Source: Clostridium sp. chh4-2
GTDB taxonomy: Bacteria > Bacillota > Clostridia > Lachnospirales > Lachnospiraceae
Direction: 5' to 3'
NCBI RefSeq assembly: GCF_002899675.1
Contig: NZ_PKUU01000028.1
Location: 1 to 64,000 of the forward strand
Length of the DNA stretch: 64,000 nt
Part shown: positions 7,313-16,340 of the stretch, piece after piece
How the letters are laid out: every line of letters starts with the position of its first letter
Position numbering within the stretch: the first letter of the stretch is position 1
Translations under genes and position numbers: made by a program
Notes under the pieces: generated by a model
Told to the model about the DNA's origin: nothing
Database searches by the model: none
The model's input: the letters and a program-made list of their open reading frames with translations, nothing else

Positions 7313-10300
7313 ATGAGTATTGTACTTTCCGTTTATAGTAAAAGCGCATTTAAAGAATTTGTACTGCCTGCAATTAATAATGATGATACCACCATCATAG
7401 TTGATAAGCGTTTGTTCCGGCTGCATCAGGATGTGGTTTTAAAGCTGGAAGTGATCGAAAACCGCTGGATGTTTGCCGGGAATCGCTATTCCATAAGCAG
7501 AGGAACAGAGCCGTACGGAAGGGAGCCGCTGCGAAACGATGACATTTTTCTGGTGAACACGCCCTATGAAGAACAGCTTTCCATTACGGTCAGCGAGCAG
7601 GAAAGCTCTTTCTGCGCCTATGAAAAATACCTGTTAAAAGACGGCATGGCGGTCACGGTGGGAAATAAACCGGAATCCATGATCCGCTACCAGTATCAGA
7701 AACTGGTTTCCCGTGACCATGCGGTTTTAAAGATGCAGGGTCATGTGCTCCGTTTGGAGGATACCAGCAGAAACGGCGTATTCGTCAACTCCGTCCGGGT
7801 GGTGGGCTCGGCCCAGCTTCATTTTGGGGACAGCGTGGATATCTTCGGGCTCAATATGGTCTGTCTGGGGGATATTCTGGCGGTCCGTCCCTGTAAAGCG
7901 TTGGAAATCAATCATGAACTGCTGAAGGTTTGGACTATGCCGGTCAAAGAGGTTTCAAAGCCTCAGGGACTGATCAAACGCGAGAAAGAATATTTTCACC
8001 GCGCGCCGAGAAATATCGAAAAGCTGGAAGACGAAGCGGTGGAGATCGAAGCGCCGCCAAGCCCTCAGGATATGGGGGAGACTCCCCTGGCGATGGTAAT
8101 CGGGCCGGCCATGACTATGGCAATTCCCATGCTGTTAGGAAGCGGTCTGGCCATCTACAGCAGCCGGATGTCAGGCGGCAATACAAGCGCTTTTATGTAT
8201 ACGGGGCTGATCACAGCCGTATCGTCGGCCGTGATCGGAGCCGGATGGGCCATTGCCAATCTGCGCTATACGAAAGATCGAAAGAAGAAGGAAGAGCTGA
8301 AGCGGTTTGAGCGCTACAGCGAATATCTGATCAAATGTACGGATACCATCAGGGGAAAATATGAAAAAAATACCCGGATTTTAAATGAACAATACCCGTC
8401 GGCAGCGGTGTGCAGCGGATATGACAGCACAACCATGCAGCTTTGGAACAGAAACAGCAGCCATGGGGATTTCCTGACGGAGCGCTTGGGCATGGGGGAT
8501 ATTCCATTTCAGGTTCCCATCACCATTCCTAAGGAAAAATTTACGTTAATTAACGATTCCCTGGCCGATAAACCTAAATTCATTCAGGATAATTACAGCA
8601 CTCTTCACGATGTTCCCATCTGCATGGATCTGTTAAAAGAGCATCTGATCGGCGTGATCGGCGGAGAGCATAAAAAGGGCGCAGTGGATGTGGTTTACAA
8701 TCTGGTAACCCAGATAGCGGCTAACAACTCCTATACGGACGTAAAACTGGCGTTTATCTATGATAAAGCCCAGGGAATTGACGCGGACTGCTGGGAATTT
8801 GCCAGATGGCTGCCCCATGTGTGGTCGGAAGATAAGAAAACCCGTTATGTGGCGGGTACCAAATCGGATGCCAGCGACGTATTCTATGAACTGACAAAGG
8901 TATTCCGCTTCAGGTCCGAAGAGCAGGCCGGACGGAATAAAGAGACGGCGCCCAAGCCGTATTATATCCTGGTGATTGCAGAACCCTCCTTTTTGGAAGG
9001 CGAGCCTGCGGCAAAGTATATCTACGGAGGGGCGGGGAATCTTGGCCTGTCAACCATTCTGCTGGCGGAAAAATATGAGGACCTGCCCAATGCGGTCGAA
9101 TGCATTATTCAAAATGACAGCTCCTTTGCCGGATTCTATAATGCGGCCAGCGATTATGCCAAACGGACGGCTGTCCGCTTTGACGAGATGAACCGGAATG
9201 CATTGGAGGCGCTTGCAAGGCGTCTCAGCAATATCGAAGTGAACGAAGTGGAGATCGGCGGCGAGATTCCGTCTTCACTGACATTTTTTGACATGTACGG
9301 AATTTCCGGCCTTAATGAGCTGAATGTGGCGGACCGCTGGAGAAAGAACAGAACCTTTGAGAATATGAGGGCTCTTGTGGGACAGAAAGCCGGAGGAGCG
9401 CCCTGTTATCTGGACGTTCATGAGAAATATCACGGGCCTCACGGTCTGGTGGCAGGAACCACAGGTTCCGGTAAGTCCGAAACCCTTCAGACCTATATGC
9501 TCTCCCTGGCCATTAATTTCAGCCCGGACGACATCGGATTTTTCATCATTGACTATAAAGGCGGCGGAATGGCAAACCTGTTTGCCGGACTTCCCCATCT
9601 GATCGGACAGATATCCAATCTGTCGGGAAATCAGGTTCACAGAGCCATGGTATCCATTAAAAGTGAGAACCGCAGGCGGCAGAGGATCTTTAACGAATAC
9701 GGCGTCAACAATATTAACCTGTATACCAATCTGTATAAGAATAAAGAGGCCCAAATCCCCATTCCCCACATGTTCATCATCATCGATGAATTTGCAGAGC
9801 TGAAGCGGGAAGAACCGGATTTCATGCGGGAATTGATCAGCGTGGCTCAGGTAGGCCGAAGCCTTGGCGTCCACCTGATTCTGGCAACCCAGAAGCCCAG
9901 CGGAACGGTGGATGATAATATCTGGAGCAACTCCAAATTCCGCCTCTGCCTGAGAGTTCAGGACCGTCAGGACAGCATGGATATGCTGCATAAACCGGAC
10001 GCGGCTTATCTCACCCAGGCGGGAAGATGCTATCTTCAGGTGGGAAATGATGAGCTGTATGAATTATTCCAGTCGGGATGGAGCGGAGCGTCCTATGACG
10101 CGGAACTTGGCAATGCGAAAAATGTGGTGGCAAAGATGATTTCCGAAACCGGAAAGACCGGAATCACCGGAAGCCATACGAAGATGAAGCGGAAAGAAGA
10201 GGTTCTGGAACGCTGGATTATCAAACTGATGGGCTATGCGAAAGAAGCTCTTGAAAAGACCGGCAGAAATATGGAAAAAGCGGTGGCTCTGATCTATCAG

Positions 10301-12274
10301 ATGATGGAGAGGGATCATGTGGACTATGCTGTGAACGATTATAACACAAGGCGGCTGATGGATTTTACAGAGCTGTACGAAGATATCTGTATGGAAGCGG
10401 AGGAAGACAAAAAAGAACAGGCGGCCCGCATTGTGGCGGCTGCAAAACGCCTTGGAAAGAAGCTGCCGGAGCAGAAGGAGAAGACCCAGCTGGACGCTGT
10501 GGTGGAATACCTGAAAGAATCGGCTCAGCGGCTGGGATACCAAAACGATATCAAATTATGGCTTCCCGTTCTTCCTGAAACCATGTATTTGAAACAGCTT
10601 CCCGGATATGAAGAGGAAAGCTTTGACGGAAAAAGATGGCCGGAACAGGGCCACAGATGGAATCTTCAGGTTAAGATCGGACTTTATGACGATCCTGAGA
10701 ACCAGGCTCAGAGCCCGCTTGTGGTGGATTTTGCAGAAGGCGGACACCATGCGGTCTGCGGTATGGTTATGAGCGGAAAGAGCACATTTTTACAGTCTCT
10801 GGCGTTTGCGCTGGTCAGCCGGTATACGCCTGATTATGTAAACCTGTATGCCATTGATTTCAGCAGCCGCATGATGTCCCCGTTTGAGGGGCTGGCCCAT
10901 GTGGGCGGGATCATGTATGAAGGGGATATGGAGAAGATTTCCAAGTTCTTCACCATGATTTCCAGGATCTTATCAGAGCGCAAGCTTTTGTTTAAGGGCG
11001 GAAATTACAGCCAGTATGTGCAGGCTAACGGAGTGACCTGTCCGTCAATTATAGTGATGATAGACAGCTATGCGAATTTTAAGGAAAAAACGGAGAACCA
11101 ATATGAAGACGTGCTGATCCAGCTGGCAAAAGAAGGGTCTGCCAACGGCATCTATCTGGTGCTTTCGGCGGCCGGATACAGTTCGTCGGAGATTCAGTCC
11201 AAGATCGGAGACAATATCCGCACCTCCATCTGTCTTGAAATGGCTGATAAATTCCAGTATGCGGACGCTTTAAAGACGATGCGGGTATCCGTGCTTCCGG
11301 AGTCCAATATCAAAGGGCGTGGCCTTGCAGTGGTGGACGGCAGCATTTTGGAATTCCAGACGGCTCTTTCCGTGGAAGCGGAAGACGATTACAAGCGTAT
11401 GGAGGCCATTAAGGCGGTCTGTGAACGGATGAATACATGCTGGGATGGCAAACGGGCGAAGCCGGTTCCTGAGATTCCGGCGAAGCCGGTATGGTCAGAG
11501 TTCGCGGCTTTGGAAGATACCGTCAATGCGGCAGCGGATGACAGAACGCTTCCGATCGGATACAACATGGAGACGGCTGCGGTTTACGGCATTGATCTGA
11601 GCAGAATCTACTGTTACCTGATCTCAGGAAAAGCCAGAACCGGAAAAACAAACCTGATGAAGGTGATGATACGTTCGGCGGCTCTCAGGGGAGAGAAGAT
11701 CTGGGTGATCGAATCGGGAGCGGAAGAGCTTCGCCAGACCGCAGAGGAAGCGGGGGCTGAGTATCTGGATTCCGATCAGAAAGTATATCATTTCTTTGAA
11801 AGCATTATTCCTTCCTTTAAGGCCAGAAACCAGCTGAAACGCCAGTGCGTAAGCGAGGAACTGGAAGAAGAGGCCATCTATGAACGGATGCAGGAGCATG
11901 AGAAGTACCATATCTTCATTGCCGATCTGAAGGGATTTGTAAACAGCATTTATAATCCGCAGCCGGGTGTGGCGTCCATGCACGGATTTGTGGAGAATAT
12001 TACGGATAAAGGCGTGCTGCACAATGTATTTTTCTATGCCTGCTTTAACCAGGACGATATCAGGGATGTGGCGGGACGGAAGATTTATGAGAACTTTATC
12101 CGCATGAAAAATGGAATTCATCTGGGCGGTAAGGCCGATGAACAGAGAATTTTTGATTTTAACAGCCTGCCGTTTATGGAGCGCAGCAAAGCGATGAAGG
12201 CAGGAAGCGGTATGATTCCTTCTGAAGAGGGTGAAAAGCCTTGCAGAGTGGTGATACCTTTATCCAGGGGGTAA
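7313..12274 (+). CDS. essC: EssC-type type VII secretion ATPase with two FHA domains (1653 aa)
   Basis: The N-terminal ~200 residues contain two FHA-like domains; the second has LVSRDHAVLK and DTSRNGVFVNSVRV. Two membrane helices follow (about 260-282 and 293-317). Three FtsK/SpoIIIE ATPase domains come next: P-loop 1 GTTGSGKS (715-722) with Walker B ending in Asp825-Glu826; P-loop 2 GMVMSGKS (1150-1157), whose Walker B (IIVMIDSYANF) lacks the Glu; P-loop 3 GKARTGKT (1439-1446). Only the first looks fully catalytic, as known for EssC. It drives WXG100 export through the membrane. ATG 7313 fits the GGAG at 7304; an ATG at 7301 lacks a site. Length matches Firmicute EssC (~1480) plus extra linker. 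Confidence 0.95.
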   Translation: MSIVLSVYSKSAFKEFVLPAINNDDTTIIVDKRLFRLHQDVVLKLEVIENRWMFAGNRYSISRGTEPYGREPLRNDDIFLVNTPYEEQLSITVSEQESSFCAYEKYLLKDGMAVTVGNKPESMIRYQYQKLVSRDHAVLKMQGHVLRLEDTSRNGVFVNSVRVVGSAQLHFGDSVDIFGLNMVCLGDILAVRPCKALEINHELLKVWTMPVKEVSKPQGLIKREKEYFHRAPRNIEKLEDEAVEIEAPPSPQDMGETPLAMVIGPAMTMAIPMLLGSGLAIYSSRMSGGNTSAFMYTGLITAVSSAVIGAGWAIANLRYTKDRKKKEELKRFERYSEYLIKCTDTIRGKYEKNTRILNEQYPSAAVCSGYDSTTMQLWNRNSSHGDFLTERLGMGDIPFQVPITIPKEKFTLINDSLADKPKFIQDNYSTLHDVPICMDLLKEHLIGVIGGEHKKGAVDVVYNLVTQIAANNSYTDVKLAFIYDKAQGIDADCWEFARWLPHVWSEDKKTRYVAGTKSDASDVFYELTKVFRFRSEEQAGRNKETAPKPYYILVIAEPSFLEGEPAAKYIYGGAGNLGLSTILLAEKYEDLPNAVECIIQNDSSFAGFYNAASDYAKRTAVRFDEMNRNALEALARRLSNIEVNEVEIGGEIPSSLTFFDMYGISGLNELNVADRWRKNRTFENMRALVGQKAGGAPCYLDVHEKYHGPHGLVAGTTGSGKSETLQTYMLSLAINFSPDDIGFFIIDYKGGGMANLFAGLPHLIGQISNLSGNQVHRAMVSIKSENRRRQRIFNEYGVNNINLYTNLYKNKEAQIPIPHMFIIIDEFAELKREEPDFMRELISVAQVGRSLGVHLILATQKPSGTVDDNIWSNSKFRLCLRVQDRQDSMDMLHKPDAAYLTQAGRCYLQVGNDELYELFQSGWSGASYDAELGNAKNVVAKMISETGKTGITGSHTKMKRKEEVLERWIIKLMGYAKEALEKTGRNMEKAVALIYQMMERDHVDYAVNDYNTRRLMDFTELYEDICMEAEEDKKEQAARIVAAAKRLGKKLPEQKEKTQLDAVVEYLKESAQRLGYQNDIKLWLPVLPETMYLKQLPGYEEESFDGKRWPEQGHRWNLQVKIGLYDDPENQAQSPLVVDFAEGGHHAVCGMVMSGKSTFLQSLAFALVSRYTPDYVNLYAIDFSSRMMSPFEGLAHVGGIMYEGDMEKISKFFTMISRILSERKLLFKGGNYSQYVQANGVTCPSIIVMIDSYANFKEKTENQYEDVLIQLAKEGSANGIYLVLSAAGYSSSEIQSKIGDNIRTSICLEMADKFQYADALKTMRVSVLPESNIKGRGLAVVDGSILEFQTALSVEAEDDYKRMEAIKAVCERMNTCWDGKRAKPVPEIPAKPVWSEFAALEDTVNAAADDRTLPIGYNMETAAVYGIDLSRIYCYLISGKARTGKTNLMKVMIRSAALRGEKIWVIESGAEELRQTAEEAGAEYLDSDQKVYHFFESIIPSFKARNQLKRQCVSEELEEEAIYERMQEHEKYHIFIADLKGFVNSIYNPQPGVASMHGFVENITDKGVLHNVFFYACFNQDDIRDVAGRKIYENFIRMKNGIHLGGKADEQRIFDFNSLPFMERSKAMKAGSGMIPSEEGEKPCRVVIPLSRG

Positions 12275-12994
12275 ATGATGATTTCATTTTTAACATATGA
12301 TGAGGACAAGGGCGAGCTTGCCGCCATCAGAAAGCAAGTAAAGGACCTGGCTGGAAAATTGAGCGAAGAGGATTGGGATATCCGGGACTTTTTAAAACTG
12401 CCGGAATTTCAGGAATACATAAAAAAGGAGCCTTTGGCCGATGTGATGTGTTATGACGTGACCCAAAAGCAGGGGCTTGAGTATCTGGAACAGATCAGAT
12501 CCAGGTACAGGGAGTCTCTGCTCATGGTGGTGGCGGACGCCGCCGTGTCACCCATGCGCTATTTAAGGCCTGCGATCGCTCCGTCCTCTCTGCTGCTTCG
12601 TCCGGCGGACGAAAAACAGATTCGGGAAGTGCTGGCTGAAACGCTTCAGTCCTTTTTGGAGCGGTTTGAGTCTGAGGATATGGCGGAGTGCTTTATGATC
12701 GAAACGCGAGAGGGAAAACAGTATATTCCATACAGCCAGATCTATTATATGGAGGCCAGGGAAAAGAAGATTTTTGTCAGAATTCTGGATCAGGAGATCG
12801 GATTTTATGAAACCATGGAGAACCTGGAACAGAATCTGCCTTCTGAGTTCATCCGGTGCCACAGAAGCTACATAGTTAACGGTAAAAAGATTGAAAAAGT
12901 AATGCTTTCTCAAAATATGGTCACGCTTAACGGCGGGCTGGCGGTGCCGCTGTCGAGAAGTTATAAAAAATCTCTGAAGGACTATAAGATATGA
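12275..12994 (+). CDS. Atypical LytTR regulator inside the secretion operon (239 aa)
   Basis: The C-terminal half (about 140-239) is a LytTR DNA-binding domain with IYYMEAREKKIFVRI, FIRCHRSYIVN and VPLSRSYKKSLKDY. The N-terminal half looks like a receiver: Asp is kept in ADVMCYDVTQKQG, but the N-terminal acidic pair and the Lys are not standard (LLLRPADEKQ replaces the usual VKP). Phosphorylation may therefore be absent or unusual. The ATG immediately follows the essC stop codon with AGGGGG just upstream. An in-operon regulator suggests autoregulation of the locus; direct targets are unknown. No partner kinase gene is adjacent, although a Ser/Thr kinase lies in the same operon. Confidence 0.85.
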   Translation: MMISFLTYDEDKGELAAIRKQVKDLAGKLSEEDWDIRDFLKLPEFQEYIKKEPLADVMCYDVTQKQGLEYLEQIRSRYRESLLMVVADAAVSPMRYLRPAIAPSSLLLRPADEKQIREVLAETLQSFLERFESEDMAECFMIETREGKQYIPYSQIYYMEAREKKIFVRILDQEIGFYETMENLEQNLPSEFIRCHRSYIVNGKKIEKVMLSQNMVTLNGGLAVPLSRSYKKSLKDYKI

Positions 12995-13725
12995 TGAAGG
13001 AAGAAGAGAAAATCTACTATTTTAAGGAATTAGAGCTGGCCGTTCTGCTGACCGTGTGCGGAGTGGAGGAGCTTTACGGATTTCCCGTTTCCTATAAAGA
13101 GGCGGATGACAAAGAGCTGATCCGGTGCATTCACGGCCTTGTTAAAAAAGGCATATGCCGGGAAGAAGGCGGCAAGCTTGTGGTTTTGGAAGATGTGGCC
13201 GGATGGATAGAAAAACTGAGAATTTCCCGGACTGTGGTCAGAATGATGACGGACAGGGAACATGGCCGTATCTGTCTGGCCTACACGGCAAAAGACGGAC
13301 TGGTAATGATGGAAAAGCAGTTTGAGGAATTCCGGTTATGGTGGGAGCCGTTTGACGGGCTTTTAACCTGGATGGAAGAATGCGGGCTGGCACCTGAACG
13401 GGCGGAGGAAACGGCCGCGCAGGCAGACCGGATATGCCAAATGGACCCGGGAGTGCAGAAGGAACTGGAAAAACTGGAAGAACAGGGGCCGGACTGCAGC
13501 GCGGATCTTAGCCAATTGGAGCGCATGGAAAACAGGATATCCTCTTTTGACGTGATTTCCGCCGGAATGGGATTTACGGAAACGCGCTATCTGATTGTCA
13601 GGGGAAGCATTTATCCCTATCTTCTGACTTGCGGCAGGGACGGAAAAAGGGCGGAAGTATACGCTAAGGAAACATGGGATCAGATCATCAGGAACTTCCA
13701 TTCCGAAGGAGATGTGCTGATCTGA
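12991..13725 (+). CDS. Unrecognised secretion-locus protein (244 aa)
   Basis: It overlaps the preceding LytTR gene by 4 bp (ATGA), implying coupled translation. The protein is soluble, acidic and without membrane segments. The first ~70 residues (FKELELAVLLTVCGVEELYG, then ELIRCIHGLVKKGICREEG) resemble a winged-helix fold. The C-terminal region has mixed helix and strand (TRYLIVRGSIYPYLLTCGRD). A size near 250 residues and a place next to essC recall EspG-type chaperones of actinobacterial ESX systems, but I see no diagnostic motif, so this is only a hypothesis. It could equally be a regulator or an adaptor for substrates. Confidence 0.6.
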   Translation: MMKEEEKIYYFKELELAVLLTVCGVEELYGFPVSYKEADDKELIRCIHGLVKKGICREEGGKLVVLEDVAGWIEKLRISRTVVRMMTDREHGRICLAYTAKDGLVMMEKQFEEFRLWWEPFDGLLTWMEECGLAPERAEETAAQADRICQMDPGVQKELEKLEEQGPDCSADLSQLERMENRISSFDVISAGMGFTETRYLIVRGSIYPYLLTCGRDGKRAEVYAKETWDQIIRNFHSEGDVLI

Positions 13726-13782
13726 AAAGATACTGTGAACATAGAATGAGACGGCCGTCAGGGCGTCGGAAATGAGGAAAAG

Positions 13783-14031
13783 ATGGTACTGGTAGACGTA
13801 ACGGTGCCTTCCCTTGGAAGGACTTATGATTTCAGCCTGGACGAACAGGTTCCGGTATCCGTGCTGATTCCGGAAATGGTGGAGATGATATGCCAGAAGG
13901 AGCGGTGCGGTTTGGAGGGGATGCAGGACAAACTGAATTTATGCTGTCTGGATACCCGGGAAATCCTGTCGCCGGAGGCCGATTTGAAACAATATAAGAT
14001 AGTAAACGGAAAGCGTTTAATGCTGATTTAG
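13783..14031 (+). CDS. esaB: YukD/EsaB-like ubiquitin-fold protein (82 aa)
   Basis: The short protein opens with MVLVDVTVPSLGRTYDFSLD and contains the pattern of a beta-grasp ubiquitin-like fold: a strand, a helix (VSVLIPEMVEMICQK) and a strand with LKQYKIVNGKRLMLI at the end. YukD/EsaB proteins of 80-90 residues are standard small components of Firmicute type VII loci. They regulate or assemble the export apparatus and are not conjugated like ubiquitin. A GAGGAAAAG ribosome-binding site precedes the ATG. Position between essC and the WXG100 genes supports the call. Confidence 0.8.
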   Translation: MVLVDVTVPSLGRTYDFSLDEQVPVSVLIPEMVEMICQKERCGLEGMQDKLNLCCLDTREILSPEADLKQYKIVNGKRLMLI

Positions 14032-14151
14032 CCTTAAAACAGGCAAATCATGATAAAACAGGTCATCCGTCATAATAAATGTGCGGTTAGTCAGCTTTCT
14101 ATGACTTGCGCACTATGATTTGGTACTATATGGATACAAGGAGATGAGACA

Positions 14152-14511
14152 GTGTTTAAAGTAATAATTCAACCGTTATTAGAGACATGTGACAACTTAA
14201 AAATGTCCGGCCGGCGCCTGGAGCTGGAAGCTGAAACATTAAAAAGTGTGGAAAGCGCATTAAGCGGTCTGTCTTATCTCGATGAACAGAGAAGAGACAT
14301 CCGAAAGAAGCTTGAAGAGCTTGAGGAAAAGCGGGTGCAGCTGAACCAGATGGAGCAGGCGTTGTCCGCAATTGCAGATTGGTACGGACGGACCGAGGAA
14401 CGGATCGCAGAAGAATATGAACAGCCGAAAATACCGTTTTTATCAGCGGAGTTCGATGTGAACAGATTCAGGGATCTGGCGGTAAGCCTGAAACGGATGG
14501 AAGTTATTTAA
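14152..14511 (+). CDS. Coiled-coil protein preceding the WXG100 cluster (119 aa)
   Basis: Start is GTG at 14152 with AAGGAGATG upstream. The middle (about residues 40-75) is a heptad-rich coil (RRDIRKKLEELEEKRVQLNQ). Length and helical content resemble WXG100 partners, but there is no W-x-G turn; WYGRTEE near residue 78 is not in the right place. It may be a structural partner or chaperone of the WXG100 proteins, or a divergent LXG/WXG-like helical hairpin. The next gene starts 15 bp later, so it shares that transcript. The function is not known. Confidence 0.6.
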   Translation: MFKVIIQPLLETCDNLKMSGRRLELEAETLKSVESALSGLSYLDEQRRDIRKKLEELEEKRVQLNQMEQALSAIADWYGRTEERIAEEYEQPKIPFLSAEFDVNRFRDLAVSLKRMEVI

Positions 14512-14525
14512 AGGAGGTAGGAACA

Positions 14526-14831
14526 GTGGCAGGCAGCATAATCGAAGTTACGATTTCTTCGCTGAACAGCGATATTGATACCTTGACGAGCACGCTTAAT
14601 TCATTGAAAAGCCATTCGGACCGGATGCAGGAACGGATTCTGGAACTGGGTGCCATGTGGGAGGGGCCCGCTCATGAGAGCTTTAACGCTCAGTTTCAAA
14701 ACGATTATATGGCGCTTCAGACTCTTTATAAAACCCTGGAAGAGCTGATTCAATGTATGGAGTATGCCAAGTCCGAATATCAGAAATGTGAAGATTCCGT
14801 AAGTTCTGCGATCGCAGCGATACGGATCTAG
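14526..14831 (+). CDS. WXG100-family protein 1 (101 aa)
   Basis: A helical hairpin of about 100 residues with the hallmark turn MWEGPAHESF near residue 39. WXG100 proteins form dimers of four-helix bundles exported by type VII systems, and they also gate EssC. The GTG start follows an AGGAGG at 14512-14518. No LXG toxin domain is attached. It is the first of five consecutive WXG100-like genes whose sequences are strongly diverged from each other. Confidence 0.9.
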   Translation: MAGSIIEVTISSLNSDIDTLTSTLNSLKSHSDRMQERILELGAMWEGPAHESFNAQFQNDYMALQTLYKTLEELIQCMEYAKSEYQKCEDSVSSAIAAIRI

Positions 14832-14843
14832 GGAGGATGAGAG

Positions 14844-15173
14844 ATGGGATTACTTGCTTCCGGGGTACATATTAAAGTATCCACAGACGTATTAAACAAC
14901 AAGGCAGCCGAGGCTGCAAAAGAAATTGAAGGCATGAAAGCAGATTTCGACACGTTAAAACAGACGGTAACCGCTTCTTCTTCCTACTGGATCGGGGAGG
15001 CCGGGGATCTACACAGAAAACTGTTCGCAGACCAGTCGGATGATATTACCGAGATACTGAAACGGCTTGGCGAACATCCGGTGGATTTACAGCAGATTGC
15101 AGGCGTTTATGCAGCTACAGAGGCTGAGGTTCAGGCCATGGCGGGCGAGCTTCCCGCAGATGTGTTATTTTAG
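14844..15173 (+). CDS. WXG100-family protein 2, W-I-G variant (109 aa)
   Basis: The helix-turn-helix plan is kept, with the turn SYWIGEAGDLHRKLFADQ near residue 49. The N-terminus (GVHIKVSTDVLNNKAAEAAK) resembles the family opening in which a Lys-Val-type strand precedes helix 1. It follows the previous gene by 12 bp with GGGAGGATG upstream. The last ~20 residues (TEAEVQAMAGELPADVLF) are a distinct tail that could carry an export signal of the YxxxD/E kind, though an exact match is lacking. Confidence 0.82.
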   Translation: MGLLASGVHIKVSTDVLNNKAAEAAKEIEGMKADFDTLKQTVTASSSYWIGEAGDLHRKLFADQSDDITEILKRLGEHPVDLQQIAGVYAATEAEVQAMAGELPADVLF

Positions 15174-15182
15174 GAGGGCGTT

Positions 15183-15494
15183 ATGAGTTCAAGATCAGAG
15201 ATAAGGTTTAATTTCAGAACTGCCATCAAGCAGGCAGAGCGGCTGGAGACTTCGGCCAGCCAGCTGAAAAAGCTTGCCAATACCTCTCTTGAAAATTCAT
15301 TGGATACCCTTTCAGGAAGCTGGAAAGGTGAAAATGCCAGCGCGTATATCAAAAAGGGGGTTATCCTTCAAAAGGATATCGCAGCCACATCCGAAGAACT
15401 GAACCGGGTGGCCGCCGACATCAGGAGAATCGCAAAAAGAATTTATGACGCGGAGATGGAGGCGCTCAGAATCGCCAGCAAGAGAGATTACTAA
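15183..15494 (+). CDS. WXG100-family protein 3, W-K-G variant (103 aa)
   Basis: The central turn is SGSWKGENASAYIKKG near residues 44-59, with amphipathic helices on both sides (RTAIKQAERLETSASQLKKL and DIAATSEELNRVAADIRRIA). Many basic residues distinguish it from WXG proteins 1 and 5, which are more acidic, so it could pair with one of them as an unlike dimer. It begins 9 bp after the previous stop, with AGGAGGGCG at 15172-15180. Confidence 0.85.
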   Translation: MSSRSEIRFNFRTAIKQAERLETSASQLKKLANTSLENSLDTLSGSWKGENASAYIKKGVILQKDIAATSEELNRVAADIRRIAKRIYDAEMEALRIASKRDY

Positions 15495-15540
15495 AGGATA
15501 TAATAATTAAATTTAATGATAAAATAAGGAGGACAATCAT

Positions 15541-15843
15541 ATGTCAGCATTTTCAGTAACAGCAAGCCAATTAAGAAAGAAAGCGGAAGATTTAACAAAT
15601 TTAAATTCCAGATTAAAAAATGAAATCGGAACCCTGGAGGGATATGAAAACCAGCTGGCTTCCATGTGGGAAGGCCAGGCTCAGGCAGCATTCCGCAACG
15701 CATTTAACAATGATAAAGGCCAGATGAACGCATTTGCAACGGCAATCGACCAGTATGTAACCGCTCTTTTAAACATTGCGGCGAAATATGAGCAGGCGGA
15801 GCAGAAAAATCAGGAAATCGCATCATCCAGAACTTACAAATAG
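15541..15843 (+). CDS. WXG100-family protein 4, EsxA-like (100 aa)
   Basis: Canonical size and turn: ASMWEGQAQAAFRNAFNNDK near residue 40, flanked by helices with the usual small hydrophobic spacing (SQLRKKAEDLTNLNSRLKNE). The ATG has a strong AAGGAGGAC site. The 46-bp gap before it is AT-rich and contains TATAAT at about 15500, so a separate internal promoter is possible. That would allow higher expression of proteins 4 and 5, which are the most EsxA-like. The C-terminus lacks a toxin extension. Confidence 0.9.
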   Translation: MSAFSVTASQLRKKAEDLTNLNSRLKNEIGTLEGYENQLASMWEGQAQAAFRNAFNNDKGQMNAFATAIDQYVTALLNIAAKYEQAEQKNQEIASSRTYK

Positions 15844-15917
15844 TGAGAAAAGTTACACAGTGCGAATTATAAAAGCAGCGTCTAAACAGAAATCAGATCA
15901 GAAAAGGAGAATAAATT

Positions 15918-16232
15918 ATGGAAGGCATTTTAAAAGTAACACCTGAAAAATTAACCGAGGGAGCATCTAATTTTGGAAATTCCGGTAAAACCGTCAGCAG
16001 TTTAACATCAGAGATGATGACAACCGTAAAAAATCTTTCTACCGTATGGGAAGGCGAAGCGTCATCCGCTTATGTGAACAAATTCAGCCAGCTTCAGGAT
16101 GATATCGAACGCATGAACCGCATGATCCAGGAACACGTTACCGATTTAAACGATATGGCAAGAACCTATCAGGAAGCGGAAAATGCCAACACCCAGGAGT
16201 CCGGCGGACTTCAGGGAGATGTGATTCAGTAA
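15918..16232 (+). CDS. WXG100-family protein 5, EsxA/EsxB-like (104 aa)
   Basis: The turn is TVWEGEASSAYVNKFSQLQD near residue 43; the first helix starts with VTPEKLTEGASNFG, a common WXG100 opening. The second helix carries DDIERMNRMIQEHVTDLNDM and a YQEAE-type segment that resembles the C-terminal export motif YxxxD/E. AAAGGAGAA precedes the ATG. It is likely a co-dependent substrate with protein 4. A hairpin at 16246-16273 separates it from the next gene. Confidence 0.9.
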   Translation: MEGILKVTPEKLTEGASNFGNSGKTVSSLTSEMMTTVKNLSTVWEGEASSAYVNKFSQLQDDIERMNRMIQEHVTDLNDMARTYQEAENANTQESGGLQGDVIQ

Positions 16233-16245
16233 CAGAGGTTGAAGC

Positions 16246-16273
16246 GCCGGGGGCTGTGTGGACAGCGCCTGGC
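16246..16273 (+). other. GC-rich hairpin after the WXG100 genes
   Basis: GCCGGGGGCTGT and ACAGCGCCTGGC form a 12-bp stem with one mismatch and a GTGG loop. There is no T-run, so it is more likely a partial attenuator or an mRNA-stabilising 3' stem than a full terminator. Confidence 0.5.
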
Positions 16274-16340
16274 TCTTCTGGTATCCGACATTTCTAAGAT
16301 AAGTTGATAATGCCGCTGATGCGGCGGAATAAGAGGGAGT

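Noticed and set aside
13030-13701. Minus-strand ORFs within the secretion operon
   Set aside because: They lie opposite a well-supported gene, lack start signals and show shadow-frame composition; the same holds for the long minus-strand frames inside essC, copA and the transporter genes.
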